NCBI GenBank assembly: GCA_023953615.1
Contig: JAMLJH010000002.1
Location: 956,592 to 1,020,591 of the forward strand
From: Verrucomicrobiia bacterium
GTDB lineage: Bacteria > Verrucomicrobiota > Verrucomicrobiia > Limisphaerales > JADLHS01
Direction of reading: 5' to 3'
DNA length: 64,000 nucleotides
In this document: positions 1 to 8,720 of the stretch, one piece after another
How the letters are laid out: each line of letters begins with the position of its first letter
How positions within the stretch are numbered: position 1 is the stretch's first letter
The notes under the pieces: generated by a model
What the model saw: only the letters and a program-made list of their open reading frames with translations
What the model was told of the DNA's origin: nothing
The model's database searches: none
Made by a program: the position numbers and the translations under genes

Positions 1-775
1 GTGAGATGCTTCCGCCTTCCTCCGGCGCCACGATCAAGTCCAGCTCGGGGCCGAACTTATTTAACACCTCGTGCGACGCGGTGGTGAAGAGCCAGCGGTC
101 GGCATTCTCGTGCCGATAAAACTTGGCGTAATCCCGCAACACTTCCGGCTGGTCATGCTCCGGATCGAAGGAGATTGAAATGAATTGCCAGTTGGTGATG
201 GCGGGGGCGCTGGTGAGCAGCAGCTCCCGGGCGGCGGCAAAATTATTGCCCATGCGCGGACAAAAATCCGGCAGTGGACAACGGGTGAAAATGAAGGTGA
301 ACGCCACCGCGCGCCCTCGAAAATCCGAGAAATGCACCGTGCGACCGTCCTCAGCCACGAACCCGTAATCCGGAACGGCGTCACCCGGTTCGAGTTCCTT
401 CACCAACTGAAAACCGGGCGGCATGTTCGTTACGACTGCGGACGTGGCGCTCCGGCCAATCCGTTTGAGGTTTTGAATCCAGTGCGTGTCCGCCGTCGCG
501 ACCAATTGAAACGTGATCTCGTCGTCCCGCTGCAGTCCGGCCAGTTCGTTGGTGTCGCGCACGTTCAACTCCATCGTCATCGCGGGCATGTAATTGAGAA
601 TCTCCTCATGCCGCACCACCAGCGTGTGTCCGCCTTCGGGCACGGAACGCACCACGCCCCGTCCGTCAAAGACTTGCTCTGTGGAGGACGCCGGGGCCTT
701 GGTTTTATCCGACCGCTCGCATCCGGTTAGGAACATCAGCAACACCACGAGAAAGAGACCCAGCAAGTATTTCAT
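1..775 (-). CDS. CusF-like/Sco fusion protein (partial, 3' end outside window)
   Basis: Exported copper-handling protein cut by the left edge, so its C-terminus is not visible. The N-terminus (MKYLLGLFLVVLLMFLTGC) is a lipoprotein signal with lipobox LTGC. Residues about 35-110 resemble a CusF-type copper-binding domain, with MPAMTMEL as the methionine-rich ligand region. A Sco1/SenC thioredoxin-like domain follows, with FTRCPLPDFCPRM; its cysteines are spaced CxxxxxC rather than the classical CxxxC. In the Sco family such cysteines bind copper or carry out thiol redox during CuA assembly of cytochrome oxidase. The start ATG overlaps the stop of the upstream Sco gene (ATGA), so the three genes 1748 to 1 form one coupled operon. 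The family call is firm; the precise client is inferred. Confidence 0.85.
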   Translation of the reverse strand, partial: MKYLLGLFLVVLLMFLTGCERSDKTKAPASSTEQVFDGRGVVRSVPEGGHTLVVRHEEILNYMPAMTMELNVRDTNELAGLQRDDEITFQLVATADTHWIQNLKRIGRSATSAVVTNMPPGFQLVKELEPGDAVPDYGFVAEDGRTVHFSDFRGRAVAFTFIFTRCPLPDFCPRMGNNFAAARELLLTSAPAITNWQFISISFDPEHDQPEVLRDYAKFYRHENADRWLFTTASHEVLNKFGPELDLIVAPEEGGSIS

Positions 776-1452
776 ATTTTTTCCGGTTCCGACCGTAACT
801 CCTCAAGGAACGCCACAATGGCCGCCGGCGTTTCCGTGCGCATACCGTCGAAATAACGGCGCACCCGGCCCGTCCGATCCACCACCGCAATCCGATCCGT
901 ATCCTCGAAACCGCCCGGCATCAGATTGGCCTGTGCCGCCGGTGCGCGCACCAGAAAGCTCGATTCAATCAGCGCATACAGGTCCGCTTTAAGCCCGGTC
1001 AACATTTGCCAGCGGTTCGGGTCCGTTCCAAACTTGGCCCCGAATTGCGCCAACGCTGATGGGGTGTCCGAAGCCGGATCCACGGTGAACGACAACAATT
1101 GCACGTCGGGTTGAGTTTCGGTGAGCCGTTGCACTTCGGCCATTTGATGATTCACCTGCAAACAGGAAATGGAGCAACTGGTGTGAATGAAGTTCACCAC
1201 CAATAGTTTCCCAGCCGCAATCTCGCTGGTGGTCACCAGCCCCAGTTGATTCGTCAGCGCGAAGGCCGCCAGTTGCCGTGATGGCAACGCATCCGTGGCT
1301 CGCGACTTCGAGGCCGACGGGGGCCAGAAGACAACCAACACCAGCACCACCGCCACCAACAGCGCGGCGAACCAATAGAAGAATTTGAGATCGCGTCCGC
1401 CCGCGGTGGCCAGGGGGCTGGCCGTCGTGGCCGCACTGCCGTTTTCGCTCAT
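772..1452 (-). CDS. Sco1/SenC family protein lacking the metal-binding histidine
   Basis: A 226-residue single-span membrane protein. The N-terminus is cytosolic, a hydrophobic anchor lies at residues about 25-45, and the rest is a periplasmic thioredoxin-like domain. HTSCSISC gives the classical CxxxC of Sco proteins, which deliver copper to CuA or reduce its cysteines. The family histidine normally sits about 11 residues before the glycine in the C-terminal strand. Here that stretch reads EDTDRIAVVDRTG, with Asp in place of His and no other His nearby, so copper binding may be weak and a redox role more likely. The gene starts at an ATGA overlap with the HMA gene and ends at an ATGA overlap with the CusF-Sco gene. 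Family certain, function inferred. Confidence 0.9.
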   Translation of the reverse strand: MSENGSAATTASPLATAGGRDLKFFYWFAALLVAVVLVLVVFWPPSASKSRATDALPSRQLAAFALTNQLGLVTTSEIAAGKLLVVNFIHTSCSISCLQVNHQMAEVQRLTETQPDVQLLSFTVDPASDTPSALAQFGAKFGTDPNRWQMLTGLKADLYALIESSFLVRAPAAQANLMPGGFEDTDRIAVVDRTGRVRRYFDGMRTETPAAIVAFLEELRSEPEKI

Positions 1453-1748
1453 GGCCGGGCGGGTTGCGCCGTGTAACCGGCCTTTTTGATCGTAGTCATC
1501 AGTTGCGCGGAACTGATGCGGTTCGTGTCGTAAGCGACCACGGCCAACCGGTTTGAAAAGGTGACTTGCGCCCGAATGACGCCGCGCGTTTCCTTCAGTT
1601 CAGCGGTGAGACCGTTCGCGCAACCTTCGCAGTGCATACCGGTAATCGTGAAGCGGTTCGTGAGGTTGGCGCTGCCAGTGTTTTTGTCACCCGCCGCCGC
1701 CAGCCACCCAACTCCGAGTAAAAGCGTAAGAATCAGTTTGGTTTTCAT
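1449..1748 (-). CDS. Exported heavy-metal-associated (HMA) domain protein
   Basis: A small periplasmic metallochaperone of 99 residues. I chose the ATG at 1748, which gives a clean signal peptide (MKTKLILTLLLGVGWLAAAG); longer in-frame starts would bury it. The mature part is a single HMA fold with GMHCEGC, the Cu(I)-binding GMxCxxC loop, and the usual beta-alpha-beta-beta-alpha-beta pattern ending in KKAGYTAQ. It is first in an operon with two Sco proteins, so it probably passes copper within the periplasm or senses it there. Known CopZ homologues are cytosolic, and export is the unusual feature here. Translation is coupled to the next gene by a 4-bp overlap. Confidence 0.88.
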   Translation of the reverse strand: MKTKLILTLLLGVGWLAAAGDKNTGSANLTNRFTITGMHCEGCANGLTAELKETRGVIRAQVTFSNRLAVVAYDTNRISSAQLMTTIKKAGYTAQPARP

Positions 1749-1841
1749 ACCCACCGCTTTGCATCTTGTCACAGAATGGAGCCGCCCGCCAATAACGATT
1801 CGCGGACGCGCGGCCACACCACGCAGACCGGAACGCCGCCG

Positions 1842-2867
1842 TTACCAACCCAGCACGTGCGCGAAGATCAGCGGCGCGACAATGGTTGCATCCGATTCGA
1901 TGATGAATTTGGGTGTCTTCACGCCGAGTTTGCCCCAGGTGATTTTTTCGTTCGGCACCGCGCCGGAATAGCTTCCGTAACTCGTGGTCGAATCGCTGAT
2001 CTGACAAAAGTATCCCCAGAGCGGCACGTTGGTGCGGCCCAGGTCTTGATGCAACATCGGTACGACGCAAATTGGAAAATCCCCGGAAATGCCGCCGCCA
2101 ATCTGAAACATGCCGAGTGAACTCTTCTTCGTCGCGGTCTTGGAATAGAACTCCGCCAACCAGGTCATGTATTCGATGCCCGTGCGCACGGTATGCACAT
2201 TTTTGATTTCGCCGCGAATCACCGCCGCCGCAAACATGTTGCCGAGCGTGGAATCCTCCCAACCCGGCACCACGATGGGCAGATTTTTTTCCGCCGCCGC
2301 CAGCATCCATGAATCTTTCGGGTCAATCTGATAGTATTTCTTGTACTTTCCGCCGCGCAAAACTTGATACAAAAATTCATGCGGGAAAAAGCGCGCTCCC
2401 TTACGATCCGCCGCCGTCCAGACCTCCAGCATCGCCTTTTCCATGCGCCGCATGGCTTCGCCCTCGGGGATGCATGTGTCCGTGACGCGGTTCATGTGAC
2501 GTTTAAGCAATGCGTTCTCGTCCTCCGCGCTCAAGCTGCGGTAATGCGGCACCCGCTCGTAATAATCATGCGCGACCAGATTGAAAACGTCCTCCTCCAG
2601 ATTCGCGCCGGTGCAGGTGATGAGTTGCACCTTGTCGCGACGAATCATTTCCGCAAGCGACAAACCCAACTCCGCCGTGCTCATCGCGCCGCCCAGAGTG
2701 ATCATCATTTTGCCGCCCGCCGCCAGATGCGCGGAGTAACCATTGGCCGCGTCAACCAACGCCGCCGCGTTGAAATGACGATAGTGATGCTGAATGAACC
2801 GCGAAATGGGTCCGCCCGTCAGTTTCGATTTGGAAGACTTCAATTTTTTCATACTCAACCGCTTCAT
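1842..2867 (-). CDS. Deoxyhypusine synthase-family protein (possible homospermidine synthase)
   Basis: A 341-residue NAD-dependent enzyme of the deoxyhypusine synthase fold. Visible family features are MITLGGAMSTAELG near the N-terminus, ITCTGANLEEDVFN, the FQIGGGISGDFP region, and WGKLGV near the C-terminus. The lysine of that last motif matches the catalytic lysine that forms the aminobutyl-imine intermediate. Archaea and eukaryotes use the enzyme on eIF5A, which bacteria lack. Bacterial members are thought to move the aminobutyl group to putrescine to make homospermidine, but the substrate here cannot be read from sequence. An alternative start lies five codons downstream (MKKLKSSK). It is transcribed divergently from the initiator tRNA; no other polyamine gene is in the window. 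Confidence 0.85.
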   Translation of the reverse strand: MKRLSMKKLKSSKSKLTGGPISRFIQHHYRHFNAAALVDAANGYSAHLAAGGKMMITLGGAMSTAELGLSLAEMIRRDKVQLITCTGANLEEDVFNLVAHDYYERVPHYRSLSAEDENALLKRHMNRVTDTCIPEGEAMRRMEKAMLEVWTAADRKGARFFPHEFLYQVLRGGKYKKYYQIDPKDSWMLAAAEKNLPIVVPGWEDSTLGNMFAAAVIRGEIKNVHTVRTGIEYMTWLAEFYSKTATKKSSLGMFQIGGGISGDFPICVVPMLHQDLGRTNVPLWGYFCQISDSTTSYGSYSGAVPNEKITWGKLGVKTPKFIIESDATIVAPLIFAHVLGW

Positions 2868-2949
2868 GGTAGCAAGTGCCCGCGAAACGGAAATCTAAAA
2901 ACCGTTTGTCATTGATGCGCCGCGCGCGATTGACGCTCGAAAAACAAGC

Positions 2950-2978
2950 TTGCGTCAGTCCGGCGATCAGGCAAGATG
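2950..2978 (+). promoter_or_regulatory. Candidate promoter for initiator tRNA
   Basis: TTGCGT at 2950-2955, a 17-bp spacer and AAGATG at 2973-2978 place a start about 5-10 bp before the mature tRNA. The -35 match is fair and the -10 match weak, so spacing and position carry most of the argument. Confidence 0.3.
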
Positions 2979-2990
2979 GCGCTCCCTTAT

Positions 2991-3067
<77 letters not shown>

Positions 3068-3073
3068 ATTTCC

Positions 3074-3104
3074 GGCCATAAAACCCCAGTTTTATGGCCT
3101 TTTT
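3074..3104 (+). terminator. Rho-independent terminator after tRNA-fMet
   Basis: A perfect 10-bp stem (GGCCATAAAA / TTTTATGGCC) with a 6-nt loop (CCCCAG), followed by TTTTT. It begins 6 bp after the encoded CCA, as expected for a monocistronic tRNA. Confidence 0.9.
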
Positions 3105-3212
3105 ATTGGAGGCTTAACCATCCTTGAAGAGAGTTTCAGAAAGGTTGTGAAACATGCCGAACTCTCTGAAATAACGCGGTCATGGCCTGTCTTAAACTAA
3201 AAACCCAACGCG

Positions 3213-3326
3213 TTCCTCCGCCTGAAGGCGGGACTACAAGCGATCGTGCTCTCTCTCCGTTCGTAGTCCCGGCTTCAGTTGGAATAAACTTTTCCCCGTC
3301 GTTTGTAGTTCCGGCTTCAGCCGGAA
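3213..3326. repeat. REP-like cluster, one inverted and two direct copies
   Basis: The gene-free stretch 3105-3461 holds three copies of a roughly 24-bp unit close to TTGTAGTCCCGGCTTCAG followed by CCGGAA. One copy is inverted (3213-3239) and two are direct (3262-3284 and 3303-3326). Each contains a small palindrome around CGGCTTCAGCCG. The layout is that of a bacterial interspersed REP cluster. No transposase is nearby. I see nothing else convincing in this stretch. Confidence 0.7.
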
Positions 3327-3461
3327 CATTTCATCCGCGATTCTACCTTTATCACGCGAATGCACCGCTTACGTCGCCCGAGGCCGCTTCGCCTCATCGT
3401 GCATAGTTTAAGTGTAATTCCAGTTTGACTCGTTCGCGCATTTGTTCAGTGTAACTTGCGG

Positions 3462-5021
3462 ATGCAACAGGAAAATCATCGCCCGCCACTGGCGCCGCGC
3501 GACGTCGCGCGCTGGCAGAAGGCGCAGGCGCAACTGCTCAGCGGTCAGAGCGGCCCGGCGTTGCGCTTGTACCGCGAACTGGTCGGTCGTTGTTCCCAAA
3601 GCGCCGAGTTGTGGTTCGAGCTGGGCAATGCCGCCGCGGGCGAGTTGGATTTTTCGCAAGCGAATCAAGCGTATCAACGGGCCTTGGAACTTGCTCCGGG
3701 CAATGCCTCGCTGCTGGGGCTGATTGGGCATCAATATCTCGGGCTGCGCCAGTTGGATGACGCACGCGCCTGCTTTGAACGCGCGGTGAGCGCCGCGCCG
3801 GATTTGGTGGACGCGCATATCAATCTTGCCGTCTGGTTCGAGAAGGAGCGCCGATTGGACGAAGCGTGGGCGTGCGTCGAGGCGTGTCGGAGCAAGCATC
3901 CGCGCGATGATCAAGTCCGTTACTTTCGCGCGTTTCTATTGCATCGCAAAAAGCAGCATGAAGCGGCGGAGACGGAGTTGCGGGATTTGATCAAGGCCGG
4001 CCCGCAATATCCTTACGTCAAATACGCCAGCCGCCATCTGTTGGGCGTGGTGCTGGATCAACTCGGACAATATGACGAGGCGCTCAACTGGCTGCTCGAG
4101 GCCAAGGCGCAGGTGCGCTTGATCACTGATACGCGCCGACTGGAGCGGAGTTATGACGAAACCGATCGCCAACGTCGCGCGCTGTTGGCGCAGTTGACCC
4201 CGGAGCATATCCGGCGTTGGCGGGCCGAGCCGTCCGCCACCACGGAGCGGTATCAAGTCGCTTTTCTCGGCGGCCATCCCCGAAGCGGTACGACGTTGTT
4301 GGAACAGATCATGGACGCGCACCCCGAGGTGCTGGCGTTTGATGAACCCAGTTCGTTCATGCAGGAAATTGCCAATCCCCTCATGCCGGCTCCGGGCGCG
4401 AAGCTCGGTCACGCCACGCTGGACGCGCTGCCGGTATCGCGCCGCGCTGAAATGCGCCGGCGTTATCTTAAAAGTTTGTTGCGCGAAATTCCGACGGAAC
4501 CGACCGCGCGAATTTTGTTGGATAAAAATCCCTCGCCGACCATGGCGTTGAACTTGTGGTTGCGGATTTTTCCCGAGTTGAAGGTCATCATCGCCCTGCG
4601 TGATCCGCGCGACGTCATCATCAGTTGCTTTTTTCTGAACATCATGTTGAACGCCACCAACGTGAATTTTTTAAGCCTCGAGCGCACCGCCAAACATTAC
4701 GCGGATTTGATGGATGTCTGGTTGCGGCTGCGGGAATTGGGCGGTTTCGATTGGATTGAAACGCGCTACGAGGACGTGGTGGCCCATCTGGCGGGGGAAG
4801 GGCAGCGCGTGACGAATTTCCTCGGGCTGACGTGGCATCCGGATCAGGCGCGCTATCACGAAACCGCGCGGCGCAAGGTGCTTTACGCGCCGACTTATCA
4901 CGACGTGACGCAACCGGTGTATCGTCGGGCAATCGGTCGCTGGCAACGGTACGCCGCCGCGCTCGAACCGCTCCAATCACGCCTCGCGCCGTATTGCCGC
5001 GCGTTTGGTTACGCCGCTTGA
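3462..5021 (+). CDS. TPR-repeat sulfotransferase family protein
   Basis: A 519-residue protein with about five tetratricopeptide repeats in residues 15-230 (for example NAAAGELDFSQANQAYQRAL), then a sulfotransferase domain from about 265. VAFLGGHPRSGTTLLEQIMD is the 5'-phosphosulfate loop that binds PAPS, and ALRDPRDVIISC is the 3'-phosphate motif. It therefore probably transfers sulfate from PAPS to a hydroxyl or amine on a sugar, peptide or metabolite; the acceptor is unknown. There is no signal peptide. ATG 3462 is preferred over the TTG two codons earlier. The 3' end overlaps the convergent histidine kinase by 45 bp. Confidence 0.88.
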   Translation: MQQENHRPPLAPRDVARWQKAQAQLLSGQSGPALRLYRELVGRCSQSAELWFELGNAAAGELDFSQANQAYQRALELAPGNASLLGLIGHQYLGLRQLDDARACFERAVSAAPDLVDAHINLAVWFEKERRLDEAWACVEACRSKHPRDDQVRYFRAFLLHRKKQHEAAETELRDLIKAGPQYPYVKYASRHLLGVVLDQLGQYDEALNWLLEAKAQVRLITDTRRLERSYDETDRQRRALLAQLTPEHIRRWRAEPSATTERYQVAFLGGHPRSGTTLLEQIMDAHPEVLAFDEPSSFMQEIANPLMPAPGAKLGHATLDALPVSRRAEMRRRYLKSLLREIPTEPTARILLDKNPSPTMALNLWLRIFPELKVIIALRDPRDVIISCFFLNIMLNATNVNFLSLERTAKHYADLMDVWLRLRELGGFDWIETRYEDVVAHLAGEGQRVTNFLGLTWHPDQARYHETARRKVLYAPTYHDVTQPVYRRAIGRWQRYAAALEPLQSRLAPYCRAFGYAA

Positions 5022-6836
5022 TGGCGGGACAACCTGGTCGGCCGCGTCCAGCACGAAGAAAAATTCGCTGCCCTGGCCCGGAACACTTTGCACGCCCACC
5101 CGCCCGCCGTGCGCCACAATGATTTCGCGCGCAATGGAAAGGCCCAGGCCGGCGCCGGTCTTGGTTTGGCCGGGCACGCGGAAAAAGCGGTCGAAAATGC
5201 GCGCCTGATGTTCCGGCGCCACGCCGGGGCCGCGGTCGGTCACGCTGAAACACACGCTGCCATCCGCCAGACGCCGGGCCGCCACCAGGATGGTTTCGCG
5301 CGGTGGCGAATGTTTCATCGCGTTGGCGATGAAGTTTTGAAACACCTGTCCGATCTGCTGCTGATCCACCAACACTGCGGGCAAGTCTGACGGCAATCGG
5401 ATTGCGAGTTTGAAACCGCGCGCGGCGATAAAACTTTGCGTTTCTTCGAGGACGCTGGTGACCAATGCCACTGCGGGAATGATTTCCCGGTGCAAACTGG
5501 AATCGCCCGCCTCGAGCCGCGCGATATCGAGCAACGCATCCAACATGCGAAGCAATCGTTCGGAATCTTTCCGCGCCGTCGCCACCAGTTCGGCCTGCGA
5601 CGCGTTCAGCGGCCCCACGCTTTTCTCGTGCAGCATGTGCAACACCATGCGCACGCTGGTGAGCGGCGTTTTCAACTCGTGACTGACCGTGCCCACCAGG
5701 TTGGTTTTGGCGTCATCCAACAGACGAAAGCGCGTCACGTCGTGCAACACCACCGCCACTCCGATGGTTTTGGTCTCCGCCTCACGCATGATGTGCAGGC
5801 GCGGCAAAAAGGCGCGATCCCGATCCTTGACCCGTAACGTCACGACCGCCTCGAAGTTGTCCGGCAAAAAATCTCGATTTTCCGCCAGCACCCGCTGGAC
5901 GGCGTGCATCAACTTGGGCGGCAATGTTCCCGATAATTCCAGTTCCGCGCTCAATTCTTCCGCCGCGCGATTGCTCAACTCGATCTGTCCTTGCGGGTCC
6001 AGGATGAACACCGGATCGGAAAACGAAGCCAGCGCCGACTCCATGGTGTGGTGCAGTCGGACGATTTGTTCCGTGGTGCTTTCCCGATACGTGTTCAACT
6101 GCGCGGCCATTTTATTGAACGTCCCCGCCAACTCTCCCAATTCATCCTCGGAAAGCACCGGCACGGTCTGCGCCAGATTGCCCTGTCCGATTTCCCGGGC
6201 CGCACTGGTCAAGGTCTGGATCGGACGCAGAATGGCGCGACCAAGTTTGTAGCTCGCGTAACCCAACAACAGCAAAGCCACGCCCAGACTCAGAGTCAGG
6301 ACGCCCAGGATGGTGCGGTTGGCTTGCTTGATGGTTTCCGCCGTGCCGAAAATGTCTTTCTTGTTGGCTTCCCGCCAGCGCTCCAGCAACACGTCAATCG
6401 TCAGTTTTTTGGGGATGATCTGCTGATCGTAGATGGCGTGCTGCTCGGTCGCCGGCGTGTCCGGACGAAACATCTGCGCCCCCTCGAACCGCAGCGCCAC
6501 GAAGTTCGTGCGCAATTGTTGCAGCAACTCAGCCTGCGCCTGCGCCAACCGATTGGAGGATTGCGTGGTCAGTTGTTCTTCAAACAGACGGGCGTTGGTA
6601 TCGAACATCAACTGCGCCGCCGCCGAATCTTCCGTCCGCGACCGTTGCAAGGCGGTGTCCATGCGATCCGCCGCCTCGACCATTTTCGCCGCGGCATTAT
6701 CGCGTTGATAATTCTCCGTCACCGTCTGGTCCACACTCGCCGCCAGGCGCGAAACCAGCACCATCGCAAAGGCGCCAACCGCCGTCAGGATCAGCACGAA
6801 CGGAATAAGATGCAGGACAATTCGCGTGCGAAGCAT
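4977..6836 (-). CDS. Membrane sensor histidine kinase, KinB-like
   Basis: A 619-residue kinase. Transmembrane helix 1 is at about 7-29 and helix 2 at about 176-198, enclosing a helical periplasmic sensor of about 145 residues. HAMP follows at 200-255, PAS at 265-370, and HisKA with phosphoacceptor His386 in [13 protein letters not shown]. The ATPase domain shows the N-box around [11 protein letters not shown], the DRGPGVA box near 534 and [12 protein letters not shown] near 561. The arrangement resembles Pseudomonas KinB, which pairs with the sigma-54 regulator AlgB. It lies 24 bp downstream of a sigma-54 response regulator on the same strand, so the pair is very probably a cognate operon. 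The signal sensed is unknown. Confidence 0.92.
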   Translation of the reverse strand: MLRTRIVLHLIPFVLILTAVGAFAMVLVSRLAASVDQTVTENYQRDNAAAKMVEAADRMDTALQRSRTEDSAAAQLMFDTNARLFEEQLTTQSSNRLAQAQAELLQQLRTNFVALRFEGAQMFRPDTPATEQHAIYDQQIIPKKLTIDVLLERWREANKKDIFGTAETIKQANRTILGVLTLSLGVALLLLGYASYKLGRAILRPIQTLTSAAREIGQGNLAQTVPVLSEDELGELAGTFNKMAAQLNTYRESTTEQIVRLHHTMESALASFSDPVFILDPQGQIELSNRAAEELSAELELSGTLPPKLMHAVQRVLAENRDFLPDNFEAVVTLRVKDRDRAFLPRLHIMREAETKTIGVAVVLHDVTRFRLLDDAKTNLVGTVSHELKTPLTSVRMVLHMLHEKSVGPLNASQAELVATARKDSERLLRMLDALLDIARLEAGDSSLHREIIPAVALVTSVLEETQSFIAARGFKLAIRLPSDLPAVLVDQQQIGQVFQNFIANAMKHSPPRETILVAARRLADGSVCFSVTDRGPGVAPEHQARIFDRFFRVPGQTKTGAGLGLSIAREIIVAHGGRVGVQSVPGQGSEFFFVLDAADQVVPPSSGVTKRAAIRREA

Positions 6837-6860
6837 GGTGGCGGACCTCAGGCCGCAAGG

Positions 6861-8201
6861 TTAGAGACCCATTTTCTTTTTGCGCTCATAAAGGGTGCCC
6901 CGCGAAATGCCGAGCAATTGCGCGGCTTCCTCCATGGTCTTGGTTTGCGCGAGCACCCGGCGGATGTGTTCGGTTTCAATCTGCTCCAGCGACACCTTCA
7001 TGCCCACGCTGACTTCCGCCGGACTTCCCAAACTGTGGGGATCGAACAGATCCGGCAAATCCGCGGGCACAATCTCGCCGCCGTTGGCAAAGATGACCGC
7101 GTGTTCGATGACGTTGCGCAATTCGCGCAAATTCCCCGGCCAATGATAGGCTTCGAGTGCGGCCCAGGTCGCCGTCGAAAATCCGGTGAGGCGCTTGCCG
7201 CATTGCGCGCCAAAAAATTTGAGACAACCCACCGCCAGCGCTTTGAGGTCGCGCCGCCGCTCCCGCAACGGCGGCATCCGAATCGCGATCACGTTCAGCC
7301 GGTAAAACAAATCTTCGCGAAACGTCTTTTCCGCGACGGCGGTGGCGAGATTGCGATTGGTGGCGGCGATCACCCGCACGTTGGCGCGACGCGTTTTGGC
7401 TTCGCCCACGCGCTCGTATTCTTTCTCCTGCAACAACCGGAGCAGCTTGGGTTGAATCGCCAACGGCAGCTCGCCAATTTCATCCAGGAACAAGGTCCCG
7501 CCTTCGGCCTGGGCGACCTTGCCCCACGTGTCGCTCGAAGCGCCGGTGTAAGCGCCTTTCACCCGACCGAACAATTCGCTCTCCAACAACTCGGCCGAGA
7601 GGCTGGGGCAATTGATGGTCACGAACGGTTTATCCTGGAACGGGCTGCGCTCGTGCATCGCGCGCGCCAGCATGCTTTTGCCCGTGCCGCTCTCGCCCAG
7701 CAACAGCACCGTAGCCGCTGAATCCGCCGCGCGAAACGCCTGGCTGAACGCTTTTTCCATGGCCGGCTCGACCGATTCCATGAGCGTCGGCGGCGCGTCT
7801 CCAGTCAGTTGCGCTTCCAGGGTGGCAATGCGACCGGACAACGACCGCGCCTCGCTGATCTTGCGCAGCAATTGCCGGATTTGTTCCGGCGTGAACGGTT
7901 TGGGGATGTAATCTTTTGCGCCGCGCCGCATCGCTTCCACCGCGCTGTCAATCGAGGCGTAGGCGGTGAACACCACCACGTCGAGATTCGCATTGTTGCG
8001 GAGCAATTGCGGCAACACGTCCAAACCGTTTTCACCTTCGAGCTTCAGATCGAGAAAGCACAGGTCGAATTGCGCGCGCTCCAGTTCGTGCAGTGCCGCC
8101 GCGGCCTCCGCCACGCTCACCACCTCGTGTCCCAACCCTTTCAGCATCACGGCCAGAGTGGTGCGAATACTCGCTTCATCATCGAGAATCAGAATACGCA
8201 T
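6861..8201 (-). CDS. Sigma-54-dependent response regulator (NtrC/AlgB type)
   Basis: A 446-residue activator. The receiver domain has acidic pair DD at 7-8, phosphoacceptor Asp51 in CFLDLKLEG and Lys101 in YIPKPFT. The AAA+ domain has Walker A GESGTGKS at 169-176, GAYTGA at 216-221 (the sigma-54-contacting loop, with Tyr for the usual Phe) and Walker [11 protein letters not shown] at 235-244. A Fis-type helix-turn-helix closes the protein ([18 protein letters not shown]). The start at 8201 begins exactly at the receiver (MRILILDDE); the in-frame extension upstream has no domain character. It forms an operon with the kinase and faces a candidate enhancer and sigma-54 promoter upstream of the fn3 gene, its likely target. 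Confidence 0.94.
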   Translation of the reverse strand: MRILILDDEASIRTTLAVMLKGLGHEVVSVAEAAAALHELERAQFDLCFLDLKLEGENGLDVLPQLLRNNANLDVVVFTAYASIDSAVEAMRRGAKDYIPKPFTPEQIRQLLRKISEARSLSGRIATLEAQLTGDAPPTLMESVEPAMEKAFSQAFRAADSAATVLLLGESGTGKSMLARAMHERSPFQDKPFVTINCPSLSAELLESELFGRVKGAYTGASSDTWGKVAQAEGGTLFLDEIGELPLAIQPKLLRLLQEKEYERVGEAKTRRANVRVIAATNRNLATAVAEKTFREDLFYRLNVIAIRMPPLRERRRDLKALAVGCLKFFGAQCGKRLTGFSTATWAALEAYHWPGNLRELRNVIEHAVIFANGGEIVPADLPDLFDPHSLGSPAEVSVGMKVSLEQIETEHIRRVLAQTKTMEEAAQLLGISRGTLYERKKKMGL

Positions 8202-8377
8202 GAATTGAAGGGGACGTTCAGAGTGGATTTCTCGCGACCAATCCGGATCCGATCCCACCGTAATGGTAAAGGCCATGAGCCAGCGAGGCGAGCAGGTTTC
8301 TCGCCGCTCCTCATTGGGCGGTGGAATTCGCAATGACTCCGAGGCGGCGACGAAATTCCGGCGTGGTTTCGACCGAT

Positions 8378-8400
8378 TTCTGAACGTCGCTCGTTCAGAA
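8378..8400. promoter_or_regulatory. Candidate enhancer site for the sigma-54 regulator
   Basis: A perfect 9-bp inverted repeat TTCTGAACG-N5-CGTTCAGAA. It lies about 175 bp upstream of a -24/-12 promoter and 177 bp upstream of the regulator's own start, the geometry of a dimeric upstream activator site. A half-site (CGTTCAGA) recurs at 8215-8222, next to the regulator start codon. Assignment to this regulator rests on position only. Confidence 0.5.
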
Positions 8401-8571
8401 TTTGCACTGGCTCTTGCCGCGCTCGACTGACCTTGTTTTTTGCGCGAACTTTTTTACGTCTCCGCTTCCGTTCACTCGTTGACGCGAATCGTTGGATTGC
8501 CGCGTCATTCCACTCCGGTAAACGCGGATATTTGTTTCAGCTTCAAGACGCGCGTTTGGCGTCCGCACTCA

Positions 8572-8587
8572 TGGCATTGCCGCTGCT
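8572..8587 (+). promoter_or_regulatory. Candidate sigma-54 (-24/-12) promoter
   Basis: TGGCATTGCCGCTGCT matches the RpoN consensus in the essential GG-N10-GC spacing, in TGGCA at -24 and in TGCT at -12. It points at the fn3 gene, with a predicted start near 8598 and a strong Shine-Dalgarno at 8629-8633. The divergent neighbour is a sigma-54 activator. Apart from this site, the 8378-8400 repeat and the Shine-Dalgarno, I see nothing in the gene-free stretch 8202-8642. Confidence 0.5.
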
Positions 8588-8642
8588 AAGGCGACCGCGT
8601 GCGAGTGCCTCTTTTCCAGAGGGTGAAAGGAGGTTGAACCAG

Positions 8643-8720
8643 ATGCCAGTAGTTGCCTTATGCGGAAAAATGCTGTGTTCCCGTGGAGTTCTCGACTCCT
8701 TGTCATTCTGCTTGGATTGA
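8643..8720 (+). CDS. Possible 25-codon leader ORF overlapping the fn3 start
   Basis: GGAGG at 8629-8633, within AAAGGAGG, is the best ribosome-binding site in this neighbourhood. It sits 9 nt before ATG 8643, which opens a 25-codon frame ending at 8720. The fn3 gene with its signal peptide starts at ATG 8660 in another frame and has no comparable site. Either this is a translated leader coupled to fn3, the ribosome reaches 8660 from the same site at long spacing, or a frameshift separates the real start from the gene. Coding status is doubtful. Confidence 0.3.
   Translation: MPVVALCGKMLCSRGVLDSLSFCLD

Noticed and set aside
5991..7721. Long open frame on the + strand across the kinase/regulator operon (576 codons)
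   Set aside because: It is antisense to two well-supported genes with intact catalytic motifs; its composition (His/Arg/Gln-rich) is typical of a reverse-strand shadow.
8202..8642. Riboswitch upstream of the fn3 gene
   Set aside because: No conserved riboswitch core could be recognised; the inverted repeat fits a protein-binding site better.
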